Notes: generated by a model not told the origin, from the letters alone. Counted from the stretch's first letter, positions 1-11,371 are shown. The stretch: 64,000 nucleotides of DNA from Brassica napus (GCF_020379485.1 NC_063445.1:53345422-53409421), one strand, 5' to 3'. A program made the numbers and translations.

Positions 1-368
1 CAAAGAAAAATCATGTGAACGAATGTAATGGTGCTACGAATTCTATGTTGAATATTAATATATTTAACTCGTTTACGTGAAACTGAGCCTAACTACGGAA
101 CCATGGGTTAATAAAAAAAAGAAAAAAGTCTAGAACAAGAAACGTATATCCTTTTGGTATATAAATTTATATATAGATGAAAAAGACCAAAAATAAAAGG
201 AGTATCAATTTGCAAGGAAAAAGACACGAGAGAGAGATCCACTTAGAAACGTATATTCCCATATCCCAAACGTGCACAACAAAAAACACATCTTAAGACA
301 ACTTTGAAAATCTCATTGCCTCAAAAACATTCTTAACTCTTATCCAAGCACAAAGATACTTCGATCAT
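1..368 (+). promoter_or_regulatory. 5' flank of the DUF538 gene
   Basis: AT-rich upstream region. A TATA-like stretch (tatataaat) lies at about 158-166, roughly 200 bp before the ATG at 369, which would leave a leader of about 170 nt. No other gene is visible. The promoter assignment is inferred from position only. Confidence 0.35.
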
Positions 369-872
369 ATGGTGACAGAAGCTATGAAAGCCAAGGCAGA
401 GGTCTACCATGGAGACAAGACATGCAGAGACAAATTCCGCTCCCTTTTATCCCAAATCGGTTTGCCAAACCGGCTCCTTAGTAACCAGGAGATTGAAGAA
501 TGTGGTTACGTGAAGGATACGGGTTTCGTGTGGTTAAAGCACAAGAAGAAAGAGGAGAAAAAGAGATATCAGAACTTGTTTAGATTCGATAACGTTATGG
601 TTTGTTTCGAAGATGAAGTCACTGCGTATTTCGAACCCAACAAGATCAAGAAACTCACTGGTGTTAAGGCCAAGGAGTTCATGGTATGGATCTCACTCGG
701 TGAGATTCATGTAAACCGTTCTTCTGGTTTAATAACTTTCAAGACACATGTTGGTTTATTGTCTAAGTCGTTGCCCTTGTCCGTGTTTGAAAACGTTCCA
801 GCTGATCATGATATCAAGGAGAAACCAAAGAAGGTTCAACAAAAATTAAACAACACCAAAATTTTATATTAA
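369..872 (+). CDS. DUF538 family protein (At5g49600-like)
   Basis: Single-exon gene for a 167-residue protein of the plant DUF538 family. The N-terminal half shows the family pattern: an AEVY-G-D-C start, the GLPNRLL segment near residue 32, and the E-GY--DTGFVWLK block near residues 43-57. The middle holds the beta-rich part, with the VTAYFEPNKIKKLTGVKAKE stretch around residues 84-103. There is no clear signal peptide or membrane segment, and the C-terminus is lysine-rich. Family members are small, mostly uncharacterised proteins; some have been linked to trichome growth and stress. The next gene is an F-box gene on the opposite strand, the same neighbour pair as At5g49600 and At5g49610, which supports orthology. 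The start at 369 gives the usual family N-terminus. Biochemical function is unknown. Confidence 0.88.
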   Translation: MVTEAMKAKAEVYHGDKTCRDKFRSLLSQIGLPNRLLSNQEIEECGYVKDTGFVWLKHKKKEEKKRYQNLFRFDNVMVCFEDEVTAYFEPNKIKKLTGVKAKEFMVWISLGEIHVNRSSGLITFKTHVGLLSKSLPLSVFENVPADHDIKEKPKKVQQKLNNTKILY

Positions 873-1670
873 AAGAAAACAGATGAAATAAGATGTATAT
901 ATATGTATATGTTTTTGTATTTACTTAAAAATCAGTTTCTTCGGTTAAACATTGTACACATACAAAATCTATTCCTTGACAAAAAAAAAAATACAAAATC
1001 TATTCATTTAATCATTTTTATCTTTTTTTGGCATGAAATCATTTCTTTCAATGTTCAAGAAAACATATGAAATAAGATGTATATGTATGTGTTTGTTTTC
1101 ATATGTTTAGGACCAGTCTCTTGTATATATAAATCAATTTTTGAAAATCCAACTAGTCAGTAAATCGGTCAAATCCAAAATGAATATTTTAAAATTAAAT
1201 TTCTATGGCTCAAATTGGTTTAAACCATTGTAAAGTGGTTAAATTGATTTGAATGGATCACTATTAGTTTACATTGGTTAATCAAGTAATAATGTTAATA
1301 TAAATCCATAATATATCTAATTTTTATAATTTTTCAAAACAATATTATAATTAAATCCAAACTAAAATATCGAATATAAATATAAAACATCTAAAAAAAT
1401 TAATGATTTATTAACGTCTCCTCTATGCCTTTTTTTTTTTTCTTACACTGATTTTAGGCCTCGGATAATCTTTCTATCCGTTAATTCTTTACAAACTCTT
1501 AGTTACCGCGTACTATCTTTTTTTTTTTTAACATTGATTACAAACTATTTCATATAACCGTTTCTATTGAGGGATATAAAAACCTTGAACCAATTTTCAC
1601 AAATCCTAAAGGATCCAAGAAAACAAACAAAAGAAAAATGTAGAAAATGCAACATAAACATACATCTATA
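873..1670. other. intergenic, convergent 3' flanks
   Basis: AT-rich spacer between the convergent DUF538 and F-box genes. A short stretch just after the DUF538 stop (about 873-920, containing gaaataagatgtatat) is repeated imperfectly at about 1057-1105, so the 3' flank looks locally duplicated. No coding potential is seen. Confidence 0.5.
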
Positions 1671-2753
1671 CTATAGAGCATAATTACAAGGCACTATGGT
1701 GCTGCGAAAGGCGTGAGCTGAGAACCACAAAGGCAGAGAATAGCTTCCTTTTACAGAAAACATCTCTTTCCACAACTTACTCCGTCTCTGATACACAAGA
1801 ACCTGCTTATGAGTAGCCAAGAACACATACTCACCCGTCTGACAAATCGGGAAGATTCCAGGTACCAATCCTTTGATACACCTCAAACTTATGCTATCAA
1901 CAACACACCAAACCTCACTCTCGTAATCTCTCATCTTCCAGATCTTCATCCACACATCAGACAGCTGAATCACAGACAAAAACCCATCCAACTCCAGGAG
2001 ATAAACCCTATTCCCACCACAACTGATCTCATCAGGCAAAGAAACCTTTCTCCAAACATCGTGTTCAAGATCAAGCGCAAGCACATAACACAAACCACTC
2101 ATCAACCAGTGAAGCTTCCCGTTAACAAACACAACCTGGTTCTTACTCATATGCGTGAAACCACCACAACCCTCCAACGCCGAAACAAACTTCCTCCACT
2201 TATTACTCTCCGAATCAAACACCAAACAAACGAAACTCCCGTCAGGTCTATGCCCAAACGACCTGTGGTAACCAGCCATCACCACGTAAAAACCCTTCTT
2301 ACCAACATCACAAGCCAAACCAACGAGAGCCGCCTCCCCGTCCGGATAAAACCTTGTCACGTGCCTCTCTCTACTCCTAGGCAACATCCTGAACTCTCTA
2401 GTCGAAGGGTTACAAACGTAATAAACACCCTTCTCAGGAACACTAGCGCAACACAACAATCCATTACACGAAGCTCTGATTCTCACTCTGTCTCTAAGAA
2501 ACTCCAACGAGAACTCAGAGACGCCTCTGAGATTATCAACGCAGATCAAGGTGGAGGAGTCCGATACCTCGGCGACGAGCGTTTGCTCTTTTACAGAGAC
2601 TTGATTGAAAAGGGTGACGAAGTAACCGTCGGAAGGTAACAAGCACCAAGCTTTGCAAACGGATTTGAACCTGAAGAGGGACTTAACGGGTAACCTAGCG
2701 AGGATCTGGAGGATCACCTCGTCGGGAAAGAGAGGGCCTTTAGGGTTGCCCAT
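1671..2753 (-). CDS. F-box protein (At5g49610-like)
   Basis: Intronless gene for a 360-residue F-box protein, a likely substrate receptor of an SCF (Skp1-Cullin-F-box) ubiquitin ligase. The F-box is N-terminal, about residues 8-48: FPDEVILQILARLPVKSLFR followed by the K-VCKAW signature. The rest looks like an F-box-associated beta-propeller-like domain, with the SCNGLLC block near residue 95, CNPSTREFRMLP near 114, and repeated FDSES-KWR and WM/LALDLEHDVWRKV motifs. Length and layout fit At5g49610, and the flanking DUF538 and MYB78 genes agree. The ATG at 2753 directly precedes the F-box. The substrate is unknown. A long opposite-strand open frame over the same region is a shadow without family motifs. 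Confidence 0.9.
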   Translation of the reverse strand: MGNPKGPLFPDEVILQILARLPVKSLFRFKSVCKAWCLLPSDGYFVTLFNQVSVKEQTLVAEVSDSSTLICVDNLRGVSEFSLEFLRDRVRIRASCNGLLCCASVPEKGVYYVCNPSTREFRMLPRSRERHVTRFYPDGEAALVGLACDVGKKGFYVVMAGYHRSFGHRPDGSFVCLVFDSESNKWRKFVSALEGCGGFTHMSKNQVVFVNGKLHWLMSGLCYVLALDLEHDVWRKVSLPDEISCGGNRVYLLELDGFLSVIQLSDVWMKIWKMRDYESEVWCVVDSISLRCIKGLVPGIFPICQTGEYVFLATHKQVLVYQRRSKLWKEMFSVKGSYSLPLWFSAHAFRSTIVPCNYAL

Positions 2754-3072
2754 TACAGGATCGACGGAGAAGAGGGGTCTAGAGTGGTAAAGGAGTAAAC
2801 TTTTTCTCGTTCTTACCGCAATCAGAAAAGGTCTAGGCTTTGAAACGACGTCGGAGGAGGGTTTGTGTGTTTTCGATTAACCCATTGATGGAATCGGGGT
2901 GAGAATCGGAGATCGGTGGGGGAAGAAATGGCGGAAATGGAGGAAGTGATGAATCGAATTGCGCGAGCGTTGAACAAGTATACGATGGAGAAGAAGAAGA
3001 AGAAGAGCGCGTGTTTCTGACTCGCTGGTAAGCAAGGACCAGATGCATCATCTTTACCGTTTTGTTTATCGT

Positions 3073-3088
3073 AGGCCCAAGGCCCATT
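3073..3088 (-). promoter_or_regulatory. paired site II (TGGGCC) motifs upstream of the F-box gene
   Basis: Read on the minus strand this stretch holds ATGGGCC and TTGGGCC in tandem, about 320 bp upstream of the F-box ATG. Site II elements bind TCP factors and are common in promoters of broadly expressed plant genes. The motifs are seen directly; their function here is inferred. Confidence 0.4.
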
Positions 3089-4569
3089 ATCTTAAATGAA
3101 ATATTTTAAGCTGAATTTCTATCATTTTGAAATACCCAAACATAATAATAATTTCTGCTATATTTATATTTTATATTTTTTTTTTGAAAATTTCTTTTAG
3201 AAACCCACAATGAAGGTGCTCTAAAAATATTAACTCATGGAAAACACTATTTATCTTTTATGCGACCAATGGATGAATTTGAAAGCGTTTCATGGACTGA
3301 AGAACCACCAAAAAATGTCTTGAGTCATGACCAAGGTAATTTAATTATGTATATATATATCTTATGTAGTTGCATACATTTTTGTAGGACAAAAAGGCTG
3401 TTTCAAGAAGAAGAAGATGGGGAATTGGTGTTCGTCATGATTCATGACTTGTTCTTCTTTATGATCAAATCAGTGGGCATCATCTTTCTTTCTTTCTTTT
3501 TTTAATTAATATATAAACCGCTAGTCGGGAATACAAATTTGATCTGAACAAAATTTTCTAAATCATACATCACAACACTAGCTTCGTTTGCCCACCATAC
3601 CGATACGTTCCGCTAGAGCGCTCCGCAATCTTTAGAATATCATTGACCGTTCTCGACCGACGATGATGACCACTAAAGGGTGAGGTTTAACCTGGTTGGC
3701 TTTCTTACTCTTAGCTTTTCTTCTTATAGTTAGTATATTAATTGCTTTTTATTGACCATGTAAGACCATTTATCTACCCTTTTCTGTTTTACTATCTCCA
3801 TCTTGTAGATTTCTCGATTCTGACCATTTTATCTATTTGTTGTTTGTCTCTACTAAATCGATAACAATTTTGTTGTATATTTAATAGTGTTCATATCCTC
3901 TTTCCCCTTTATTTGTCCCTCCTGAGCTACCTGACTTCTTCGCCAATCTCTTTTAAACTTTTGCGACGTATTGCTTTAGTTAAGAGATATTCAACATGTT
4001 TGTAAATACATTCTAATGCAATAAACAACAAAATTATGACTAGTAGTCTCACAAGTTATAATTTTTTAAATATGCTTTATGAATCGATCTGGTAAATTAA
4101 AGTGGACTTTTTCGTAGGGTCACTATATTGTTTAACCCAAATTTTGAATGTTTTCTGACTAATATTAAGGATAGTCGGATCTTTTGTTATTGGACTACTA
4201 AATAAACTGTCTGAACCGAAACTGAAATCCATAATTTCTGTATAACTGTGATTTAATTTCATGGAAGACTCTCCAACCTCCAAGTGTTGTAGTATATTCC
4301 CAGGTTTTACCTACCAGTTACCACAGTCATGCGTACTTCAATATCATCCGATTGGTACTCGACGTTATGCATCAATTCTCACTAAATATACGCTTACTAA
4401 CTACTATCCCAACACCAAGATTTAGATTAGTCGTTATCCCGTATGTTGATTTAGATATGGTGGTATAAGTATAACTAGAACCTGATTATTAAAAAAAAAA
4501 AAGATAGCCAAGGTTACCATGATTGCCATTCCTTAGTTTGATTTTCTTGTTTTTTTTAACAAACCCTTA
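3089..4569. other. intergenic region without recognisable genes
   Basis: AT-rich spacer. Short open frames at 3260-3505 and 4077-4283 have no family resemblance, low-complexity composition and no conserved start context. Nothing functional is supported. Confidence 0.5.
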
Positions 4570-4936
4570 GAGCATGTTTATTGATGTATCTTAACAGCAT
4601 CTCTTAGATTAAATGTGATTAAAAGAATTAAACCAAAAGGGAAAAAGAGAAAACACGTCTCTTAATTAAGAGCATTAAGACACAGTCGCTTAGGGGAACG
4701 TGTCACGCGTGAATTGTGCAGAGGAGAGGTGGAGACCGTGTTCCGTCTCATTTCTCGCGTCTGTTTCTCTTTCTCTCCGTTTTGATTCTCACCGAAGGCG
4801 ACAAGGCGATTTCTCATCGTCTCGACGGTCACGTCTCTGTCGGTGGCTCTCGTGGACGAAGGAAGACGGTGGGTCTCATTCCGGTACCTTCCTCCACCAA
4901 GGAAGCCGGCGACGTCTCTATCGTGGTGGTTCTCTG

Positions 4937-5170
4937 AGGCGAAGAAGCGACCAGAGTGTTACTGGAGGGTCTGTAGTGGTGAATGCGGACGTTGTGGATG
5001 ATGACGTGGCTCACCTGTTGGATCGTCAGGCACCAGTGGCCGGTGATCTCGACGCTCGTGCCTCTCCCATCGATGGTTTTGTAGCTTCCGACGATGAGCT
5101 CGTGTTTGAGTGTAATCCCCATGTCGCCAGAGAAGATGATCCAGAGAGGCTCTGGTTGTATCACATGTAT
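4937..5170 (-). pseudogene. captured pectate lyase fragment
   Basis: On the minus strand this stretch encodes about 76 residues typical of the start of the plant pectate lyase (PL1) catalytic domain: VIQPEPLWIIF, then LKHELIVGSYKTIDGRG, then CLTIQQVSHVIIHNVRIH, then a RPS-NTLVASSP block. In intact enzymes this segment leads into the beta-helix with the catalytic arginine and Ca2+ ligands, all absent here. There is no start with a signal peptide, and the frame runs into unrelated sequence on both sides. It is therefore a transduplicated piece, probably carried by the surrounding DNA element. Antisense transcription from the element could yield RNA against pectate lyase genes, but that is speculation. 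Confidence 0.78.
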
Positions 5171-6259
5171 TATTTTTTCTCTTTGTCTTGTGAATTCTTC
5201 GGCCTTGAGGACTTAAAGCCAGGCGAATTCAAGAAGGTGGACGCTTCACATCGCCTTTGACGCCTCAACACCTTCACGCCTCAACGATTTCTGCATAATT
5301 AAGGTAAGATTCTTATTCCAATATGTGTTTGGGGACGTGGATGAGTACGGGCACTGTGATGATTTGGACTTTCAGGTTTAAAGTTTGATTCTGAGTTTAT
5401 GATGACTTCGTTTGTTTTGAAGTTTTTGTTTCTGAGTTTACGATGAAGTTGTTTTGAAGTTCAGTTTTTTTTCTTTAAAACTTTGAAATTTAGTTTTATT
5501 TGAAGATTTTGTTGCTTAAAATCTGGATTGACGCTAGAGAAATAGAGTCAATGCAGTGAGTATACTATCTCCTGGGTTCTTTTCTCACCTGTCTTGGTAA
5601 AGTTTGTGTTTTCTAATATTTTTTTCTCTTGTAAAACATAGATGGAACTTATGTATGTCTCAATTGTCAGGTATGTTTATATTTGATTTTTGTAGCATTG
5701 GTTATAGGTTTTGGTAACAAGTTATTTGCACAAGTATATGGAATAATCTTGATCGTTAATGCAGACCCATTATGGACTTCGTCGAGGTGACCTTTCATTA
5801 TATAGAGTGTATACACTTCTATTTCAAGAACTCTGAATCACAGGTAAAAAATGTTATATAGCAAAAGAGTTAACTCTGTTGTTGTTGTAAGTTTTGTCTT
5901 CTTTGACATGTGTGTTTTCTCAGTTGGGACAGCAAGCTAGTGAAGTTACTCAATTGTAGATGGTGATATCATTGATATAGCTAATATCGTCGAGATAGCG
6001 GCTATCAATATGATGCGTGATGAAAGAACAGAGGTAGGATCTCTATTTTAAGTCCATATTACTTAAATATGTATCTGACTTTGGATGGCTTTTGAGTTCA
6101 AATGATAGTATCACGTATCATCTGGTATGTGGTGTGTCTGAATTGGGTTAGCTGTCTGAAAACGCACCGTTTTGGTAACAAGCGATATTGGCGATACGAA
6201 AGGCGATTCTTGATCTACGACTTCCGTCACGTTCTCCGCTGTCTGAGGAGGCAGCTGGG

Positions 6260-7576
6260 ATGGATTCGAGTGAGATTCCGGTGGATCCGCCACCGGAGAA
6301 TCGGCTGAAGGAGAAATCATGGGTAGCGGCGGCAAAGAAAAAGCAAATCATGACGAAATATGAAGTGGATCTAACGATTTTGGATGTGAAGCGCACAGTT
6401 GAAGTTTCGGTGGATATCGTGGAGAAATCAAATCATCTTTGGGAGGACTTCGTGATTGCAAGGTTCTTGGAAACATCGCCTCATATCGCGAAGGTACACA
6501 TGATTGTTAACAAGATTTGGGCGTTTGGGGAGAAATCACAGAAATTTGATGTATATGAGATGGATGAGAAGACGATGAGGATAAGGATTCCAAGCGAGAA
6601 GATAAGAGAAAAGGTGATAAGGAGAGGGATGTGGAACATCGCGGGGGTGCCAATGGTGGTCTCGAAATGGTCTCCTGATGTTGATGACTCAAATGTGAAT
6701 TTGATTCCCCTTTGGGTACATCTCACGAAGGTGCCAATGAGTATGTACTCTTGGGAGTGTCTAAGCTTTATGACAAGCACGGTGGGGGTACAAGATCATC
6801 TTCATCCCGAGACGATCGCGTGCTCAAATTTTGATGTTGCTAAAGTGTTTGTCAAAGCTGATCTGTCTAAAGAATTACCAGAGAAGATTGACTATACGAT
6901 TCAAGGGGAGAAGATTACAGTGGAGTACACTTACCCTTGGCTTCCACCTCGTTGTGTTTCTTGTGGAAGATGGGGGCATTATGAGACGTTTTGTAAAGAG
7001 AAGAGAAAGGAGAAAGAAGTAGAGAAGATAACAACAATAATAGAAGGGGATCAGAGTAAAGTAGTAGAAGGAGATAAAAGTGTTGCTGAAGAAGGAAGAA
7101 AGAATACTGAGAAAAAAACAGAGAAGACGGAAGTAAATAATACAACAAAGAGAAGTGAAAGAGATATAGAAATAAAGAGTACAAAAAAGAAGGAAGAAGA
7201 AGTGGTTCTGGAGGAGGGAGAAATAAGTGAGTGGAGAACAGTCTTGGGTAAAAAGAAAGAAAGAAGTCCTAAAGTAACAATTTTGAAGTATGGTCAAGTG
7301 AGTATTGCTACACCATCACGATTTGATGCTCTGAGGAATACTGATGAGAAAGGTGATAAGGTGGAAGTGGAGCAAATAGAAGAGGTAGAGGAGATGAGAA
7401 ATGAAGAAGCAGATGACATATTGCAGAGTATGGTGGAAGAGAGTATCGAAACAAATAAGAAAGGCAGAGCGAGGCAGATGTTACCAAGGATCTCGAAGAT
7501 GAATCATCGAGTGGTTGTTCCTGAAACTTCAGATCATAATAAAAATATGAAAAGGGGTTCTAGGAAGCAGCACTGA
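6260..7576 (+). CDS. LINE ORF1 (DUF4283 / CCHC nucleic-acid-binding protein)
   Basis: Open frame of 438 residues, the Gag-like ORF1 of the L1-type LINE. The N-terminal half is a DUF4283 domain, including ARFLETSPHIAKVHMIVNKIW and MWNIAGVPMVVSKWSPD. It is followed by a CCHC-type knuckle, C-VSCGRWGHYETFC. The C-terminal third is rich in lysine and glutamate. The protein should bind element RNA and chaperone the ribonucleoprotein. The frame is open upstream to 6188 but has no ATG there, so the ATG at 6260 (MDSSE) is preferred. Its TGA overlaps the ORF2 ATG by one base (TGATG at 7574-7578), suggesting coupled termination and reinitiation. This ORF looks undamaged, unlike ORF2. Confidence 0.85.
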   Translation: MDSSEIPVDPPPENRLKEKSWVAAAKKKQIMTKYEVDLTILDVKRTVEVSVDIVEKSNHLWEDFVIARFLETSPHIAKVHMIVNKIWAFGEKSQKFDVYEMDEKTMRIRIPSEKIREKVIRRGMWNIAGVPMVVSKWSPDVDDSNVNLIPLWVHLTKVPMSMYSWECLSFMTSTVGVQDHLHPETIACSNFDVAKVFVKADLSKELPEKIDYTIQGEKITVEYTYPWLPPRCVSCGRWGHYETFCKEKRKEKEVEKITTIIEGDQSKVVEGDKSVAEEGRKNTEKKTEKTEVNNTTKRSERDIEIKSTKKKEEEVVLEEGEISEWRTVLGKKKERSPKVTILKYGQVSIATPSRFDALRNTDEKGDKVEVEQIEEVEEMRNEEADDILQSMVEESIETNKKGRARQMLPRISKMNHRVVVPETSDHNKNMKRGSRKQH

Positions 7577-10500
7577 TGGCGGGTTTCTTTTGGAACATAA
7601 GGGGTTTCAATAAATCAACTAAGCATGAAGTGGTGAGAAGCTGGTTAAGAGATCATTCAATTCTATTTGGTTGTCTTATTGAAACAAGAGTAAGGGAGAG
7701 CAAGGCAGAAAAGATTGTAAATGAGGTGTTTAAGGTTTGGAGTTTTATGGCAAATTATGAGTATAATAGGTTGGGAAGGCTGTGGGTAGTGTAGAGGCCA
7801 GAGGTGAGGTTGACTCCGGTATATAAGAGTGCACAAATGATAACGTGCTCGGTTTTGTTGCCGGGGGAGGAAGAATTCTTCTGTTCTTTTATCTACGCTC
7901 ATAACTTGATGGAGAGTAGGAAGGAGCTTTGGGAGGATATTAGAAGTCATCATGATTCGCAAATGTTTAGAAACAAGAAATGGATGCTAATGGGAGACTA
8001 TAATGAGATACTCGATGGTGAGGAGCACTCGGGTTTTGAGGACTCTCCACGGATTCCTTTGGGTATGAGAGATTTCCAAGATGTGACAAGCTACTGCAAA
8101 CTAGCAGATATGGGATATCAAGGCCCAAGGTTCACGTGGTGCAACAAGAGGGAAGAGGGGTTGGTCTGTAAAAAACTGGATAGAGTGCTAGTGAATGAAG
8201 AATGGTTGAATAACTCAGTATCTTATTGCGTTTTCGAATTGGGTGGATGCTCAGATCATTTGAGATGTCGAATTCATATGAAGCAGGGTGAAATAAGTAA
8301 GCGCAAACCATTCAAGTTCACTAATGTTATAGCCAAGATGCCAGAGTTTAGAGTTCTAATGAAGGATAACTGGAAGGACTATGAGGCATTATTCCACTCG
8401 ACTTCTGCTATGTTCAAACTCACAAAGCGTTTGAAGGCTTTGAAGCAGCCTCTTCGTGAACTGAGTAAACTAAAGTTGGGGGAGTTATCTAAGAGAACGA
8501 GGGAAGCATATGTCGACTTATGTATGAAGCAGAAGGAGACTATGGAGTGTCCTAGTGCAGAGAAAATTCGAGAAGAGGGCAGAGCGGTGACAAAATGGCA
8601 AAGGCTAGCTGAATTAGAAGAGGAATTTTTGAAACAAAGATCCAAAGTTCACTGGCTTGATGTTGGTGATGGGAACAACAACTTTTTTCATAGCTCAGCA
8701 AAAATTAGAGAAGTCAGGAAAGCAATTCACGAGTTTGAAAGACCTGATGGATCTATAGCCAAGACAGAAGATGAGATTAAGACAGAAGCTGAAATTTTTT
8801 TTGCTGAGTTTATGAAGGTGAAACCAGATGACTTTGTGGGGGCTTCTGTGGAGAGTCTGACGGAGCTTTTGGGATTTCAATGCAGTGAGGGTGATTGTCT
8901 TTGACTTGAGAGAGAGGTCACTAGAGAAGAAATAAAGGAGGTGTTATTCCATATGCCTAGAAACAAATCGCCGGGGCCAGACGGATTTACAATGGAATTC
9001 TTCAAAGGGGCATGGGAAGTTATTGGAGGAGATGTCACTATGGCGATCCAATCCTTCTTCATCAAAGGCTTGTTACCGAAAGGTTTGAACTCCACAATAT
9101 TAACTCTGGTTCCAAAGAAAGATGAAGTGAAGATGATGAAGGACTATCGGCCCATCTCATGATGTAACGTCCTCTACAAAATAATTTCGTAGATTATTGC
9201 AAATAGGTTGAAGAGTGTACTGACTCAATGCATTACTTTGAATCAGTCTGCGTTTATAAAAGAGCGCTTATTGATGGAGAATGTACTACTGGCGATGGAG
9301 ATAGTAAAAGACTATCATAAGGATGATATTTCTCCTCGGTGTGCAATGCAGATTGACATCTCAAAGGCGTTCGATTCAGTGCAGTGGCCTTTCTTGATCA
9401 ATACTCTAAAAGCCTTGGGTCTGCCAAACAAATTCATCAACTGGATTCAGCTGTGTGTAACTTCTGCATCCTTCTCAGTTCAAGTGAATGGAGATCTAGC
9501 AGGTTACTTCCAAAGTGAAAGGGGTCTAAGGCAAGGATGTTCCCTCTCTCCTTATTTGTTTGTGATATGCATGAATGTCTTGTCAAAGATGCTGGATGAT
9601 GTTGCAAAGAAAGGGAAAATAGGATACCATCCAAGATGCAAAAATATTGATCTCACTCATCTCTGCTTCGCGGATGATTTGATGATATTTACTGACGGCA
9701 CGAGAAGCTCTATTGATGGGATTATTAAGATCTTTGAGGACTTTGATAAGATGAGTGGGCTTAAGATAAGTAGAGAAAAATCAGTGTTGTTTATGGCTGG
9801 TGCAGATCAGAGAGGGGAAGAGATATTAAGGCAGTTCCAGTTTGCTACGGGGAAGCTACCGGTTCGCTACCTTGGTTTGCCTCTACTGACAAAGAACATG
9901 ACTGTCACTGATTTTCTACCCTTGGTTGAGAAGATCAGAAAGCGAATCAGATCCTGGACAGGGAGGTTTCTTTCCTATGCAGGTAGACTTCAGCTGATCA
10001 ACTCTGTTATTAGAAGCCTCACAAACTTTTGGATGGCAGCCTTTCGATTACCCAGTGGATATATAAAGGAGATAGAGAGAATCTGTTCTGCTTTTCTATG
10101 GTCTGGTCCAGAGCTAAATGGCAGGAAAGCTAAGATATCTTGGGAGGACATTTGCAAGATGAAATATGAAGGAGGGCTGGGATTGAGACCGCTAAAGGAG
10201 GTGAATCAGGTTAGCTGCCTCAAACTCATTTGGAGAATTCTATCTGCTCACTCGCTTTGGGTGAATTGGATCAAGATTTATCTTATTAGAAAAGACTCAT
10301 TTTGGACGGTTAGAGATAATACACAGAGTTGGTCTTGGATGTGGAGAAAGGTTCTCAAGAGTAGAGAGATGGCAAAGCATTTCTACAGAGTGGAGGTGGG
10401 TAATGGTCGAGGAACTTCTTTCTGGTATGAAATGTGGAATCCAATGGGTCGTTTAAAGGAAGTTGCAGGGGAGAGAAGTCATATTGACATGGGTATCTTG

Positions 10501-11226
10501 ATGAATGCTAATGTAGAGGATTGCTTAAACCACAGAAAGAGGCATCATCGAATACAAATCCTTAACAGAATAGAGATGGAGATAGAGAAGTTCAAAGCTA
10601 ATAGAAATGAGGAAGCTGATATTCCTTTATGGAAGAATGAGATGGGTAAGTACAAAAAGAAATTCTCCACAAAAAGTACTTGGCTCAGTATTAGAGAAAG
10701 ACATCAGCCTTGCTATTGGCATCAAGCGATTTGGTTCAAACACGCAACACCAAAGTTCTTAGTCATTACTTGGATAGCTATGCGTGGGAGACTAGCAACA
10801 GGTGATAGAATGAGATAATGGAATGGCGCTGCTGATGTTTCATGTGTCTTATGCCGAGAGCCTTTGGAGACTTTATATCATCTCTTTTTTTAGTGTCCTT
10901 ATTCAGCTCAAGTGTGGGAGGCGTTAACAAAAGGCATTCTTCATGATCAGTACACTGTTGATTGGGAAACGATCATCAGAATGCTTGTGGAGAGTCCGAG
11001 TTGGAGCAGATCAAAGATGTTCACAATGAGATATATTCTGCAGGCTACAGTTCATACTATTTGGAGAGAACGCAATAGACGAAGGCATGAAGAAGATGCA
11101 GTTCCTACAGAAGTTATGATAAGGAGGTTGGATAAGAATGTGAAAAATCAGTTAACTGTGATACAAAGAAGAGGAAACAAGGACTATAGAGAAGGGATGT
11201 CTTTTTGGTTTGGTACTAGAGAGTAA
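7576..11226 (+). pseudogene. LINE ORF2 (endonuclease / reverse transcriptase), nonsense-interrupted
   Basis: One continuous reading frame holds all ORF2 domains in order. An apurinic-type endonuclease starts MAGFFWNIRGFN and contains the MGDYNEIL and SDHLRC motifs. The reverse transcriptase starts near PRNKSPGPDGFTMEFFKGAW and includes DISKAFDSVQWPF, GLRQGCSLSPYLF and the CFADDLMIF catalytic motif near 9665-9690. A zinc-binding C-terminal region follows. Six in-frame stops interrupt it, at about 7792, 8902, 9160, 9190, 10816 and 10891, with no frameshift apparent. The protein cannot be made in full, so the copy is non-autonomous. Absence of indels together with a perfect TSD points to decay by point mutation only. 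Confidence 0.9.
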
Positions 11227-11371
11227 AGAAGAAAGAGAAATTATTTGAGTTTGAAATTGCTAATAGAATTTTTGAAATGTTGCAATTTATTTTTGAAAAA
11301 CACTTGATGGAAGGTCTTTTTTTTTAGTTCAATTTAACATTCAATTCAAAAAAAAAAGAATTGGGTTAGCT

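Larger units (their letters stand above)
6154..11357 (+). mobile_element. full-length L1-type LINE with 14-bp TSD
   Basis: A 5.2-kb non-LTR retrotransposon on the plus strand. It is flanked by the perfect direct repeat GAATTGGGTTAGCT at 6140-6153 and 11358-11371, and ends in ten A residues at 11348-11357. This is the hallmark of target-primed reverse transcription. ORF1 (6260-7576) is intact. ORF2 (7576-11226) contains endonuclease, reverse transcriptase and a C-terminal zinc-binding region but is broken by nonsense codons. The intact 5' end and perfect TSD show a full-length and fairly recent insertion; it interrupts an older DNA element. Confidence 0.95.

Noticed and set aside
1809..2639. 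276-codon plus-strand open frame
   Set aside because: It is antisense to the F-box coding region, Thr/His/Asn-rich and without family motifs; a shadow of the real gene.
3260..3505. Possible small gene after the F-box promoter
   Set aside because: Low-complexity, AT-driven reading frame ending in a Phe run, with no family features.
6875..7297. Minus-strand hydrophobic open frames over LINE ORF1
   Set aside because: Phe/Leu/Ser/Tyr-rich complement of the lysine- and glutamate-rich ORF1 tail; no independent support.
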